Source: Hydrogenophilales bacterium
GTDB taxonomy: Bacteria; Pseudomonadota; Gammaproteobacteria; Burkholderiales; Eutrophovitaceae
Length of the DNA stretch: 43,130 bases
Assembly: GCA_902601765.1 (NCBI GenBank)
Contig: CACKOO010000008.1
Span: forward strand, 1-43,130
Direction: 5' to 3'
In this document: positions 34,563 to 43,130 of the stretch, in pieces
Layout of the letters: each line of letters opens with the position of its first letter
Numbering within the stretch: the first letter of the stretch is position 1
The notes under the pieces: model-generated
What the model was told of the DNA's origin: nothing
What the model saw: only the letters and a program-made list of their open reading frames with translations
Database searches by the model: none
Program-made: the position numbers and the translations under genes

Positions 34563-34924
34563 AGACCGCCTTTTCGACTTATCAATATATTCTGAAATAT
34601 TAATAGCTGTTCATTTACAAAACTGAAATAAATTTGATGCATTGTTACCAAGAAAACTCTTAGAGTATTTCTGTATTTTTTAATGTATTAACTCGTAGAA
34701 TAAACAATTGAAATTATATTTCAATTTACATGCCTTCATGTATGGCTGAATACTATTTAGGTTTTTAAAAACATATAACTTTCTCAGGCATTATCTAGAT
34801 ATACTTTTAAGGGAAAACCCATTTAGAAAATATAGAGACATAAATTATAATCACCGGATGCAAGTTAAAAAGTTACCACCATTAATTGTAGGAATTGAGA
34901 ACATGTCAAATCACGTGAAAAGCA
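34563..34924. other. Intergenic region between trpS and the SUMF1-domain gene
   Basis: About 360 AT-rich bases. AATTGAAA (34706-34713) and TTTCAATT (34719-34726) form a perfect 8-bp inverted repeat with a 5-base loop. It has no G or C clamp and no following T-run in the direction of trpS transcription, so a terminator role is weak. No gene is seen. Confidence 0.5.
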
Positions 34925-35935
34925 TTAGAAGCTTTTGATACCGACGGCTCGCCTGACTTTACTCAATATCGGATCAGCAACATCTTTGGCTTTTTGAGCT
35001 CCCTTTTTCAAAATGTTCTCCACATCGGTTCGATTCTCTACCAGTTCTGCATATACGGCACGATATGGCTTTACAGTTCGTTCTATCACGCTTAATAGTC
35101 TATCTTTCGCGGCGCCCCACGATATGCCGTCTTGATACAAAACTTTCATTTCCTTAACTTCCTCAACCGAGGCGAATGCTTTGTATATATTAAAAATAGA
35201 ACAACTTCCTATGTCTTTGGGGACTCCAGGTTCCAAAGAATTAGTTTTAATTTTTCTGACTAATTTCTTTAGTTTGTTAAATTCGCAAAATACTGGAATA
35301 GTATTATCATAGCTTTTACTCATTTTTCTTCCATCTATACCGGGTAGAACTCCTGTATCTTCTCCAATTTTTGCTTCAGGTAGAGTGAAAATTTCACCGT
35401 AATGGTGATTGAATCTATTCGCAATATCTCTTGTCATTTCTAGGTGTTGTTTTTGATCTTGGCCTACAGGGACTTCATCGGCATTAAACATTAAAATATC
35501 AGCTGACATGAGAATAGGGTAATTGAAAAGCCCCATAGTCACTCCTTTATCGGGATCATTAACTTGTTGTTCCTCATTTACTGCCACTGCCGCTTTATAC
35601 GCATGCGCTCTGTTAAGTAAGCCTTTTGCTGTCATACAACTTAATATCCATGCCAACTCCGTGATTTGTGGTACATCAGATTGCCTGTAAAAGCATACTT
35701 TATTGGGATCGAGACCGCATGCCAGCCAGAATGCTGCAATCTCAAAACTCGAGTCATGAGTTAATGCCGCGTCTTGATGTTTAATCAGCGAGTGATAGTC
35801 AGCGAGAAAAAAGAATGATGATATCCCAGGTTCGCTACTCGATTGGATGGCAGGCAATACTGCGCCTACCAGATTTCCTATGTGTGGTGTTCCGCTGGTG
35901 GTTATTCCAGTTAAAACTCTTTTATTTGTGGTCAC
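34925..35935 (-). CDS. trpS: Tryptophanyl-tRNA synthetase
   Basis: Charges tRNA-Trp. Class I synthetase motifs are present: TPHIGN (16-21, HIGH-type) and KMSKS (204-208 with the chosen start). The sequence between them includes FLADYHSLI, YRQSDVPQITELAWILS and PVGQDQKQHLEMTRDIA, all typical. I choose the GTG at 35935 (336 residues), because the family starts with (M)xTNKRVLTGITTSG. A TTG two codons upstream (35941) is possible; neither has a ribosome binding site. It follows the ABC-F gene on the same strand by about 110 bases. Confidence 0.94.
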   Translation of the reverse strand: MTTNKRVLTGITTSGTPHIGNLVGAVLPAIQSSSEPGISSFFFLADYHSLIKHQDAALTHDSSFEIAAFWLACGLDPNKVCFYRQSDVPQITELAWILSCMTAKGLLNRAHAYKAAVAVNEEQQVNDPDKGVTMGLFNYPILMSADILMFNADEVPVGQDQKQHLEMTRDIANRFNHHYGEIFTLPEAKIGEDTGVLPGIDGRKMSKSYDNTIPVFCEFNKLKKLVRKIKTNSLEPGVPKDIGSCSIFNIYKAFASVEEVKEMKVLYQDGISWGAAKDRLLSVIERTVKPYRAVYAELVENRTDVENILKKGAQKAKDVADPILSKVRRAVGIKSF

Positions 35936-36043
35936 GAACAATTTTTTTCGGGTTGGTTCAAAGAATGTACACTAGTTTTTAGATCTTACTTTATATCAAT
36001 GCTGATTATACCCATTTTTTTATCGGCCCCCAATAATTTAGCC

Positions 36044-37936
36044 CTAGTTGCCGAGCTCCTCAAGGCTAGTCGCAACTGCCATCCACTGAGACTCGACCTT
36101 ATCAATACGAGCACGTATCCCCGACAACTTGATCAATACTGTATCTATTTTCTTCCCGTTTGGCTGTGCATTGTTACTATTTTTAAGTAGCGAGGCCTCT
36201 AGCTCAATTTTGATGTTATTTAATTTATTTAACTCTTGTTCTAATGATTCTTTTTTCATTAATAGGGGTTTATTTTTAATTAACAATCGATCTCTTTCTC
36301 TCGCTTTTCGCCTTCTTACTAATTTACGCGACTCCATAAATTTGGCCTTAGGAGCCATACTGCCTTCTTCAGTTTCATCTAATAACATTGCATAATCATT
36401 CAAATCACCATCGAAATGCTTGACTATTCCCTGATTTACAATATACAAATCATTACAGGTCTCGCTCAGCAAACTCCGATCATGCGAAATAATAACCATT
36501 GCACCTTTATACTGTTGCAAAGCAATTGTCAGACTAATACGCATATCTAAATCAAGGTGGTTGGTCGGCTCATCTAATAACAAAACATTTGGACAAGCCC
36601 AGATTAAGATTGCTAATGTTAATCGCGATTTCTCGCCACCCGAAAATTCAACTATCGGCCTTGTGACCATATCATTCTTAAAACCGAAATTCCCCAAAAA
36701 ATCTCTCAAACTTTTCTCACGCGCGTTAGGATAAATACTCAAAAATTGCTGTAAAGCATTGTTTTCTATATTTAAATTATCTGATTGTGACTGCGCGAAA
36801 TACCCTATAGCGATATTTTTACCCTCTATTCTCTTTCCAGAATCTGGCTTTAATATACCTGCTAATAACTTAATTAATGTGGTCTTTCCTGCTCCATTAG
36901 GACCAAGCAATCCTATACGAGATTCAGATCTGACTGTTAAATTCATATCTTGGAAAATTCGGTTATCCTCATAGCTAAGACCAATATCATTCAACACTAT
37001 GGCTGGATCAGATGGTAACTGTGTTTCTTTAAAAGAAAACTTAAAAGGTGATTTTTCCTGTATTACCGTTAATCTTTCCATTCGCCTGATCGCTCGTAAT
37101 CTACTTTGCGCTTGCTTCGCTTTAGTCGCTTTTGCGCTGAATCGAGCAACAAAGTCTCGTATTTTTTCGATTTCATATTTTTGGAATCGAGATAACTTAG
37201 ATTGTCGGGAAAGAAACAACGACCGTTGTTTTTCAAAAGCGGAATAATTTCCCGGATATCTTCGCAGATTATGGTTTTCAATGTGAAAAATAGTCCCTAC
37301 AAAACTATCTAAAAATTGCCTATCGTGTGAAATCACCAAGGCAACGCCCGAATAGTCTCGGAGCCACCGTTCTAACCATATGATTGCATCTAAATCCAAA
37401 TGATTTGTAGGCTCATCTAGTAAAATAACCGCCGAACGACTCATGAGAGCTTTACCCAAATTTAATCTGGCCTTCCATCCACCAGAAAACTCATTAATAC
37501 TTTTTTCGATTCGATTTGCGGGAAAACCAAGTCCCGAAAGTATGCGTGCCCCTCGAGCTTTCGCATCGTAACCGCCTATGTGTGCAAGAACATCGTGCGC
37601 TTGGGATATAGCTGTACCGTCATCATTTTCTTGGGCAATAGCTAATTGCATTTCAATTTCACGTAATTTTTTATCGCCATCTAATACGAAGTCTATTGCA
37701 GATTGATTTCCATCTGGAAGAGACTGTGATACCCGAGATATCATTAATTCTCCGTGAGTTTCCATCTTACCTTCGTCTGGCAAGTAATCACCCGCTATGA
37801 TCGAAAATAAACTTGTTTTACCGCAACCATTAGGACCAATTACACCTACTTTTTCTCCCTTGAAAATATCGAGAGAAATATTTTCAAAGAGCAATTTATC
37901 TCCATGTCTAAAAAAAACGTTGCGCAATAAAATCAC
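36044..37936 (-). CDS. ABC-F family ATPase (YheS/Uup-like)
   Basis: A soluble protein of about 630 residues with two ABC domains and no membrane segments. First domain: GPNGCGKTSLF near residue 35, signature FSGGWKARLNLGKAL, and LLDEPTNHLDLDAIIWLE. Second domain: GPNGAGKTTLIK near residue 345, signature FSGGEKSRLTLAIL, LLDEPTNHLDLDMR. A basic coiled-coil linker lies between them, and the last 100 residues are helical and charged, as in YheS. ABC-F proteins act on the ribosome. The GTG at 37936 (M-ILLRNVFFRHGDKLL) agrees with family starts; a TTG six codons upstream (37954) is the alternative. Neither has a ribosome binding site. Confidence 0.92.
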   Translation of the reverse strand: MILLRNVFFRHGDKLLFENISLDIFKGEKVGVIGPNGCGKTSLFSIIAGDYLPDEGKMETHGELMISRVSQSLPDGNQSAIDFVLDGDKKLREIEMQLAIAQENDDGTAISQAHDVLAHIGGYDAKARGARILSGLGFPANRIEKSINEFSGGWKARLNLGKALMSRSAVILLDEPTNHLDLDAIIWLERWLRDYSGVALVISHDRQFLDSFVGTIFHIENHNLRRYPGNYSAFEKQRSLFLSRQSKLSRFQKYEIEKIRDFVARFSAKATKAKQAQSRLRAIRRMERLTVIQEKSPFKFSFKETQLPSDPAIVLNDIGLSYEDNRIFQDMNLTVRSESRIGLLGPNGAGKTTLIKLLAGILKPDSGKRIEGKNIAIGYFAQSQSDNLNIENNALQQFLSIYPNAREKSLRDFLGNFGFKNDMVTRPIVEFSGGEKSRLTLAILIWACPNVLLLDEPTNHLDLDMRISLTIALQQYKGAMVIISHDRSLLSETCNDLYIVNQGIVKHFDGDLNDYAMLLDETEEGSMAPKAKFMESRKLVRRRKARERDRLLIKNKPLLMKKESLEQELNKLNNIKIELEASLLKNSNNAQPNGKKIDTVLIKLSGIRARIDKVESQWMAVATSLEELGN

Positions 37937-38236
37937 TGGTATATAAAATAACAATTAATATTTAGGATGCTTGAAAGAACTAGCTCTCAAAACCACTAAC
38001 TCTGGTCTCATAATATCTTTTTTTTAGAAAGTAAGCGAAATATAATACCCAAGTATATTAATGGATATAATTGACTAAAAGCTTAAAATATTTGGATAAG
38101 GATCTAACAATTAATTTGCAAAAATAATTTATTCAAAAAACGTGAATGAATCTTAGCAAGTACCCAATATTTTCTTTTAGGCCACGATTTTGGGAAATCT
38201 CCTTATAAGCTTCTCGCTAGTTGAAATGACTTTCGC

Positions 38237-38557
38237 TTAATGCAATTTTCTACTCGACTTGATCCGAAAACCCTCTTTTTCCAAAAAGTTAATCCCGTCC
38301 TCCAACCACTGAATTTGAGTCTCAAGCTGGGCCATTTGAGTACCCACTTGGTCTGCGATAGCATCTCCCTGTTGGGCCGTAATTTTACCTTTCAAGAGAT
38401 CATCCATGGCCTGTTTCAAAATTTGGTCTAAAAGTTTTGCTTTCAATATTTTACTTTTTCTATCGATTGTCACTAATTGAATTACTCGATTATATTCTAC
38501 AATTTTCAGAGTATCATACTCTTGTTGCGAATATACTATTTGATCTCTATTATGCAT
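38237..38557 (-). CDS. Hypothetical 106-residue protein downstream of ureG
   Basis: A charged, mainly helical protein starting MHNRDQIVYSQQEYDTLKIV. Residues 40-98 alternate hydrophobic and charged residues in a coiled-coil-like pattern: KILKAKLLDQILKQAMDDLL, then ITAQQGDAIADQVGTQMAQL and IQWLEDGINFLEKEGF. There is no signal peptide or membrane segment, and no family is recognised. AAGG lies just before the ATG. It begins 63 bases after the end of ureG in the same direction, so it may sit on the urease transcript, but nothing in it suggests nickel or urea. Confidence 0.62.
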   Translation of the reverse strand: MHNRDQIVYSQQEYDTLKIVEYNRVIQLVTIDRKSKILKAKLLDQILKQAMDDLLKGKITAQQGDAIADQVGTQMAQLETQIQWLEDGINFLEKEGFRIKSSRKLH

Positions 38558-38620
38558 TTACCTTGAAACAATTCAAAATTACTACCTAAATATATACCTA
38601 ATAGTAGCCTCACTTTAGCA

Positions 38621-39226
38621 CTACACTAATATTTCTTTTTTTAGATAATCTATAACTGACTTTAACCCTTCCCCAGACTTTAAGTTCGTGAAAATAAACG
38701 GCCGATCTCCTCTCATATTTGAAGCATCTTGTTCCATCACCGATAACGAAGCTCCCACCATCGGAGCAAGGTCAGTCTTATTTATCAATAATAGATCGGA
38801 TTTAATAATCCCAGGCCCCCCTTTCCTTGGAATTTTATCACCAGCTGAAACATCAATCACGTAGATCGTAAAATCTGATAATTCTGGAGAAAAAGTAGCA
38901 GCTAGATTATCACCCCCACTTTCAACAAAAACGTAATCTAAACTTTTGAATTTTTCACACAACCTTCTTACGGCCTCGAGATTGACAGAGGCATCCTCTC
39001 GAATAGCGGTGTGGGGGCAGCCTCCCGTCTCGACACCTAAAATTCTATCAGCTGTAAGCGCTTGACTGTCTACCAGAAATTGTGCATCTTCTCTGGTAAA
39101 AATATCATTGGTTACTACAGCAATTTCATATTCGTCGCGAAGCGCCCTACAAAGCGCTAGTGTTAGAGCCGTTTTTCCTGAGCCCACTGGGCCTCCAATT
39201 CCGACTCTGAGTGGTATATTTTCCAT
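38621..39226 (-). CDS. ureG: Urease accessory GTPase UreG
   Basis: GTPase that drives nickel delivery to apo-urease with UreD, UreF and UreE. The 201-residue protein has the P-loop [10 protein letters not shown] (11-20), [29 protein letters not shown] with the metal-binding Cys-Pro-His, VESGGDN, and the guanine motif NKTDLAP. It lies 28 bases after ureF on the same strand, as the last recognisable urease gene of the run. Confidence 0.97.
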   Translation of the reverse strand: MENIPLRVGIGGPVGSGKTALTLALCRALRDEYEIAVVTNDIFTREDAQFLVDSQALTADRILGVETGGCPHTAIREDASVNLEAVRRLCEKFKSLDYVFVESGGDNLAATFSPELSDFTIYVIDVSAGDKIPRKGGPGIIKSDLLLINKTDLAPMVGASLSVMEQDASNMRGDRPFIFTNLKSGEGLKSVIDYLKKEILV

Positions 39227-39254
39227 CTTAGTTGTCCTTTTTATTTGTGTCTTT

Positions 39255-39935
39255 TTATGATCGAAACATTCGCGAGTACTGAAATTGGTGCTTAGCGCAC
39301 GCCATCGATTGCATTGGATGAAAATTGGACCAATCGCTCTGATCTGTTTCTAAAGCCTGATTTATTGCTTTTTCGAAATCTGCTTCTAATTCGAAAAATA
39401 TCTTTTGTCCCGCAGAGTGTCCAATGGGAATTAGCTTAATTGCCACAATTACCTGATTTTCCAACCATGTCCAGAGTAATAAGTTGAGAACTTGTTTTAT
39501 GTCTACCTTCCATTGGGATAAAGCATATGTGAGGACTGTTGGGTAAGATAAATTTTTTACTTTATTAAAAATAAAATTTGAGTTCGGGAACTCGCCTGTT
39601 TTATTAAAAATATCTTTTAACGATTGCCCCATTTGCAAGGTTTCATCCCTTAATTCCGAACAGTCTTTAGATGCAAAATAAAAGCTATTTAAATAGTCAA
39701 TCTTTTCTAGATTTTCTTCTCCCCATGCCGTAAATAAAGAAGCTGCTATAGGCAACTCAAACCGCATCTGATTATTAAACATTAATGCACGTAGCCAACT
39801 TAGTAGCTCCTTGGGGTCTCTGACGTTCCTATTTTCAATTTCCCATTCTAGCCCTTGTGAATAACTAAATGCGCCAATCGGGAGCGTCGAACTGGCCAGT
39901 CGAAAAACCCTCATAATTTGATGATTATTCGTCAT
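39255..39935 (-). CDS. ureF: Urease accessory protein UreF
   Basis: Helical adaptor between UreG and the urease-UreD complex. The 226-residue protein has the family start [23 protein letters not shown] (about 11-33), [14 protein letters not shown] in the C-terminal half, and a C-terminus with [17 protein letters not shown], which resembles the usual UreF ending. Its start overlaps the end of ureE by 11 bases, so the two are probably translationally coupled. Confidence 0.95.
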   Translation of the reverse strand: MTNNHQIMRVFRLASSTLPIGAFSYSQGLEWEIENRNVRDPKELLSWLRALMFNNQMRFELPIAASLFTAWGEENLEKIDYLNSFYFASKDCSELRDETLQMGQSLKDIFNKTGEFPNSNFIFNKVKNLSYPTVLTYALSQWKVDIKQVLNLLLWTWLENQVIVAIKLIPIGHSAGQKIFFELEADFEKAINQALETDQSDWSNFHPMQSMACAKHQFQYSRMFRS

Positions 39936-40407
39936 TTTTTTTATGCTCGAACTGGTGAATTAAAGCTCCACTGGCTCGCGCGGTCGTATGGTTCGCGTAA
40001 GCCCCTAATTCAGGTTCAAAAGCATCCTCAATCGACTTGGTTACCCCTCCTAATCCTTGGACTATATGAGTCAACACTGGATCATCTAAAATACGCAACC
40101 AACTATGGTTTATTTGTATCGGAGAATGCCTATTTCCCAGGTGGTAAGCAATTTTAAGTAAATCAATCTTCCGCCTTGTTTCTATATGTAACAACTTTTC
40201 CTTTGCAGATTCAATCAAAATTACGCTTCCTGAGCCGGACATATAATAATCCCCATTTAGAATTACCTCGCTTCTATCTCCAGTGATAAATATATCTTCT
40301 CGATCTTTATATTTTAATTTTAGCCTTCCACTTTTTCTTTGCTCATGATTGAGGAAAATTTTTTGGCAATTCCCTTCCCAGTATTTAATTTTCTTAAATG
40401 TAAGCAC
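39925..40407 (-). CDS. ureE: Urease accessory nickel chaperone UreE
   Basis: Nickel-binding chaperone that feeds UreG. The 160-residue protein has the N-terminal peptide-binding-like part (RKSGRLKLKYKDREDIFI) and the metal-domain hallmark IAYHLGNRHSPIQ near residue 90, with the conserved metal-binding histidine. The C-terminus keeps a few histidines (NHTTARASGALIHQFEHKK) but no long His-rich tail, so storage of many nickel ions is unlikely. It lies 15 bases after ureC and overlaps ureF by 11 bases. Confidence 0.93.
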   Translation of the reverse strand: MLTFKKIKYWEGNCQKIFLNHEQRKSGRLKLKYKDREDIFITGDRSEVILNGDYYMSGSGSVILIESAKEKLLHIETRRKIDLLKIAYHLGNRHSPIQINHSWLRILDDPVLTHIVQGLGGVTKSIEDAFEPELGAYANHTTARASGALIHQFEHKKNDE

Positions 40408-40422
40408 TTTTAATCCTAGCGA

Positions 40423-42126
40423 CTAAAACAAAAAGTATCTCTGAGCGAGAGGAACCACCTCAGATGGTTCACAAAGGAGTAATTGTCCATCAGCATATAC
40501 ATGATAATTTTGAGGATCCACTTCTATTTTTGGCAGATAATCATTCAATTTCATATCGGTTTTTTTAATATTACGAGTATTGGTGACTGGGGAAACTGTC
40601 TTTTTAAGTTTTAGTTTTTGAGCTATCCCTTTATCCAATGCTACTTTAGAAACAAATGTTATCGCAGCATTGCTCTTGGATAATCCAAAACTACCAAACA
40701 TAGGCCTGTAATGCACAGGCTGAGGTGTAGGAATTGAAGCATTAGGGTCACCCATAGTAGCAGCTGCAATAACTCCTCCTTTTAGAATCAAGGAAGGCTT
40801 AACTCCAAAAAATTCTGGTTTCCATAAAACAATGTCAGCAAACTTTCCGACCTCAAGAGATCCAACTTGAGAATTAATACCGTGAGTAATAGCAGGGTTT
40901 ATAGTATATTTTGCGATGTATCTTTTGGCTCTGTAATTATCGTTTTTAATGTCCTGATCTAATGTGCCCCTTTGTACCTTCATCTTATGAGCGGTCTGCC
41001 AAGTTCTGGCTATTACCTCCCCTACTCTGCCCATAGCTTGCGAATCGCTGGCGATTATACTGAAAGCTCCTAAATCATGCAGAATATCCTCGGCGGCAAT
41101 GGTTTCTCTCCTAATTCTAGACTCCGCAAAAGCCACATCCTCCGCTATACCTGGGTCCAAATGATGACAAACCATCAACATATCCAAATGTTCGTCTATC
41201 GTATTTATCGTGTAGGGACGAGTAGGATTAGTCGACGACGGTAAAACATTAAGTTCACCACAAGCTTTTATGATATCTGGGGCGTGCCCTCCGCCTGCGC
41301 CTTCAGTATGATAGGTGTGAATTGTTCTGCCGCCAATAGCTTTCAAGGTGTTTTCCACAAAACCTGACTCATTTAGTGTATCTGTATGAATCGCTACTTG
41401 AACATCCATTTGATCGGCAACATTCAGACAATTATTGATGCTTGCCGGAGTTGTACCCCAATCTTCGTGTAATTTTAAGCCCATTGCTCCTGCTAAAATC
41501 TGCTCTTGTAGTGGCTGAGAGACACTTACGTTACCCTTTCCCATAAAACCTAAATTCATCGGAAATTCCTCGGCGGCTTCAATCATTTTTTCAATGTGCC
41601 ACGGCCCGGGCGTACATGTGGTTGCATTTGTACCAGTAGCCGGTCCAGTTCCTCCACCGAGCATTGTTGTTATGCCTGACATAAGAGCTTCTTCAATTTG
41701 CTGAGGACATATGTAGTGTATGTGAGCATCCACGCCACCAGCTGTTACTATGGACCCCTCTCCGGCAATGATTTCCGTCGCTGCGCCTATAGGGATAGTG
41801 ACTGAATTCTGAGTATCGGGGTTTCCTGCTTTACCAACGCCATATATTTGATGGTTTTTTATACCAATATCAGCTTTTATTATCCCAGAATAATCTAATA
41901 TAAGAGCGTTGGTTATTACAGTGTCCATCACCTTGTCAGAAACCAACTGACTTTGCCCCATCCCGTCTCTAATGACTTTTCCACCACCAAACTTAACTTC
42001 ATCTCCATAAATTGTTAAATCTTTTTCGGGCGATATAAATAATTCCGTATCTCCTAGCCGCACCTTGTCTCCTACAGTGGGGCCGAACATTTCAGCATAA
42101 GCCTCGCGAGATATTCGTGTTGTCAT
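40423..42126 (-). CDS. ureC: Urease alpha subunit
   Basis: Catalytic subunit that hydrolyses urea to ammonia and carbamate at a bi-nickel centre. All active-site residues are visible and shifted by one from the Klebsiella numbering: His135 and His137 (HIH), carbamylated Lys218 in GLKLHEDWG, His247, His273 in [13 protein letters not shown], flap Cys320 and His321 in MVCHHLDP, and Asp361 in ASDSQAMG. Length (567) is normal. The ATG at 42126 overlaps the end of ureB by 4 bases, so they are coupled. Confidence 0.98.
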   Translation of the reverse strand: MTTRISREAYAEMFGPTVGDKVRLGDTELFISPEKDLTIYGDEVKFGGGKVIRDGMGQSQLVSDKVMDTVITNALILDYSGIIKADIGIKNHQIYGVGKAGNPDTQNSVTIPIGAATEIIAGEGSIVTAGGVDAHIHYICPQQIEEALMSGITTMLGGGTGPATGTNATTCTPGPWHIEKMIEAAEEFPMNLGFMGKGNVSVSQPLQEQILAGAMGLKLHEDWGTTPASINNCLNVADQMDVQVAIHTDTLNESGFVENTLKAIGGRTIHTYHTEGAGGGHAPDIIKACGELNVLPSSTNPTRPYTINTIDEHLDMLMVCHHLDPGIAEDVAFAESRIRRETIAAEDILHDLGAFSIIASDSQAMGRVGEVIARTWQTAHKMKVQRGTLDQDIKNDNYRAKRYIAKYTINPAITHGINSQVGSLEVGKFADIVLWKPEFFGVKPSLILKGGVIAAATMGDPNASIPTPQPVHYRPMFGSFGLSKSNAAITFVSKVALDKGIAQKLKLKKTVSPVTNTRNIKKTDMKLNDYLPKIEVDPQNYHVYADGQLLLCEPSEVVPLAQRYFLF

Positions 42127-42431
42127 TTTATTTCTCCCATAACTTTTCCTTGAAAACCGTATATTTTTTTGGCCCCAGTATATTCAATTAACTGTACTGT
42201 TCTAGCTTGACCAGGTTCAAAGCGAACGGCGGTTCCCGCCGCTATATTGAGCCGAAATCCTTTAGTTTGATCTCGATCAAAAATTAATGCTGTGTTTACT
42301 TCATAAAAATGATAATGGGACCCAATCTGTATCGGACGATCCCCGTTATTTAAAACGCTGATCTTAATTGGCGATGAATTTACATTCAAGTCTATATGGC
42401 CTGGGGCGGTAATTATTTGTCCTGGAATCAC
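42123..42431 (-). CDS. ureB: Urease beta subunit
   Basis: Structural subunit, 102 residues, separate from ureA as in most bacterial three-subunit ureases. [15 protein letters not shown] at the start, [19 protein letters not shown] (28-46), [17 protein letters not shown] and [12 protein letters not shown] are the family segments. It is 11 bases after ureA and overlaps ureC by 4 bases. Confidence 0.96.
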   Translation of the reverse strand: MIPGQIITAPGHIDLNVNSSPIKISVLNNGDRPIQIGSHYHFYEVNTALIFDRDQTKGFRLNIAAGTAVRFEPGQARTVQLIEYTGAKKIYGFQGKVMGEIK

Positions 42432-42442
42432 AAACTAACTCC

Positions 42443-42745
42443 TTATGATATTGGATTATGGACGGTAACTAATTTTGTTCCATCGGGAAAAGTGGCTTCA
42501 ATCTGAATATCCTTCAACATTTCTGGGATACCTTCCATAACATCTTTTCGACTTAATAGTGTTTTACCAAAAGACATTAAACTGGCGACAGTTTTACCAT
42601 CACGAGCACCTTCTAATATCGCTCCAGATATAAATGCTACCGCTTCGGGATGGTTTAACTTTAAACCGCGACTCTTACGCCTCTCCGCCACCAAACTAGC
42701 GGTGAATACTAGTAATTTATCTTTTTCTCTTGGTGTCAAGTTCAT
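42443..42745 (-). CDS. ureA: Urease gamma subunit
   Basis: Structural subunit, 100 residues. The start [20 protein letters not shown] and the segments [32 protein letters not shown] and [20 protein letters not shown] are the family signature. It lies 36 bases after ureD and before ureB in the usual ureDABC order. Confidence 0.97.
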   Translation of the reverse strand: MNLTPREKDKLLVFTASLVAERRKSRGLKLNHPEAVAFISGAILEGARDGKTVASLMSFGKTLLSRKDVMEGIPEMLKDIQIEATFPDGTKLVTVHNPIS

Positions 42746-42781
42746 ATAAAACTCCTCTATAAAATTAAAAATTCGTAAATT

Positions 42782-43130
42782 CTATGTTTTCCAAATTCTT
42801 GGTTCAAGCAAACTTAAGCCGCAGTACCAAGGTCGTAAAATACGCCATATGTCAATGAACCATTTTCTACCATCTTCTGCCGATTTTCCTATCCAACGAG
42901 CAACAATAGTTTCATCTGACAAACGACTTATTCCGCCAAACTCTTCCGCAATAGAATTACTCTTCAATTTTTTCATAGTAGCATCACTAATTGGCAAATT
43001 ACCCACAACCACTAATAATCCAAATAAGTGATTACCTCGGAGCATCGAATCAGAGTATGCTTTTATTGTTTTTTCATCAAAGAATACGTTATCCACAAAT
43101 AAAAAATTACTCTCTTTTTTAATTTCCAAG
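42782..43130 (-). CDS. ureD: Urease accessory protein UreD, C-terminal part
   Basis: The last 115 or so codons of a gene that begins beyond the right edge. MLRGNHLFGLLVVVGNLP resembles the UreD segment that begins with MxGxxxxGTL. LSDETIVARWIGKSAED, IWRILRPWYCGL and the terminal PRIWKT match the UreD C-terminus (ARxLG, LRP, PRIWxT). UreD (UreH) scaffolds UreF and UreG on apo-urease. It completes the ureDABCEFG order. Confidence 0.9.
   Translation of the reverse strand, partial: LEIKKESNFLFVDNVFFDEKTIKAYSDSMLRGNHLFGLLVVVGNLPISDATMKKLKSNSIAEEFGGISRLSDETIVARWIGKSAEDGRKWFIDIWRILRPWYCGLSLLEPRIWKT

Overview
The window is AT-rich (by eye under 40% G+C), densely coding, and looks like a free-living Gram-negative member of the Pseudomonadota. 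The outer-membrane lipoprotein MlaA, a bifunctional GlnE, a long Ppx with the C-terminal extension, Ppk1, SixA and a ureDABCEFG urease cluster all fit this. The class is not resolved: Ppx and GlnE read as beta/gamma-like, while the long PstC and the extended PstA resemble alphaproteobacterial forms. There is one tRNA-Arg(CCU). I see no rRNA, insertion sequence, prophage or CRISPR array.

Layout. 1-2043 (minus): start of a quinone oxidoreductase, then speD-speE for spermidine. 2243-4689: an atypical SDR, then mlaA and an outer-membrane barrel protein on plus. 4806-6314: a DEAD-box helicase divergent from the tRNA. 7003-12346 (plus): pstS-(terminator)-pstC-pstA-pstB-phoU, high-affinity phosphate uptake. 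12684-15161 (minus): dgkA, ugd and a broken arsenate-reductase-like gene. 15333-19546 (plus): ppx, ppk, sixA, polyphosphate turnover. 19552-22479 (minus): glnE and a small exported protein. 22480-23454 appears gene-free. 23455-27569 (minus): a DnaQ-type exonuclease followed by a 27-residue membrane peptide, an NAD-dependent epimerase/reductase, a peptidase E-like protein with a YtoQ protein, and an exported repeat protein. 27943-33576: a surface-glycan island with UDP-xylose synthase, GT2 glycosyltransferase, GtrA, a radical SAM protein, an SDR and a GT-C-like membrane protein. 33717-38557 (minus): SUMF1-domain protein, trpS, an ABC-F ATPase and an unknown 106-residue protein. 38621-43130 (minus): ureG-F-E-C-B-A and the end of ureD.

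How it fits together. About 12 kb (7-19 kb) concerns phosphate: uptake by Pst, signalling by PhoU, and storage or release of polyphosphate by Ppk and Ppx. The arsenate-reductase-like remnant fits this setting, since arsenate enters through phosphate transporters. Ugd makes UDP-glucuronate, which Uxs, 13 kb away, can turn into UDP-xylose for the glycan genes beside it. Urease and GlnE serve nitrogen supply.

Most notable observations: an arsC-like gene broken by a frameshift in a 9-base homopolymer and by an internal stop; a GtrA gene with no ATG, GTG or TTG at its expected start; a 27-residue membrane peptide with a strong ribosome binding site behind an exonuclease gene; a radical SAM protein with CX3CX3C spacing; an intrinsic terminator between pstS and pstC; and an unidentified coding-like remnant beside the tRNA. 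I did not find a clearly new multi-gene defence or mobile system.
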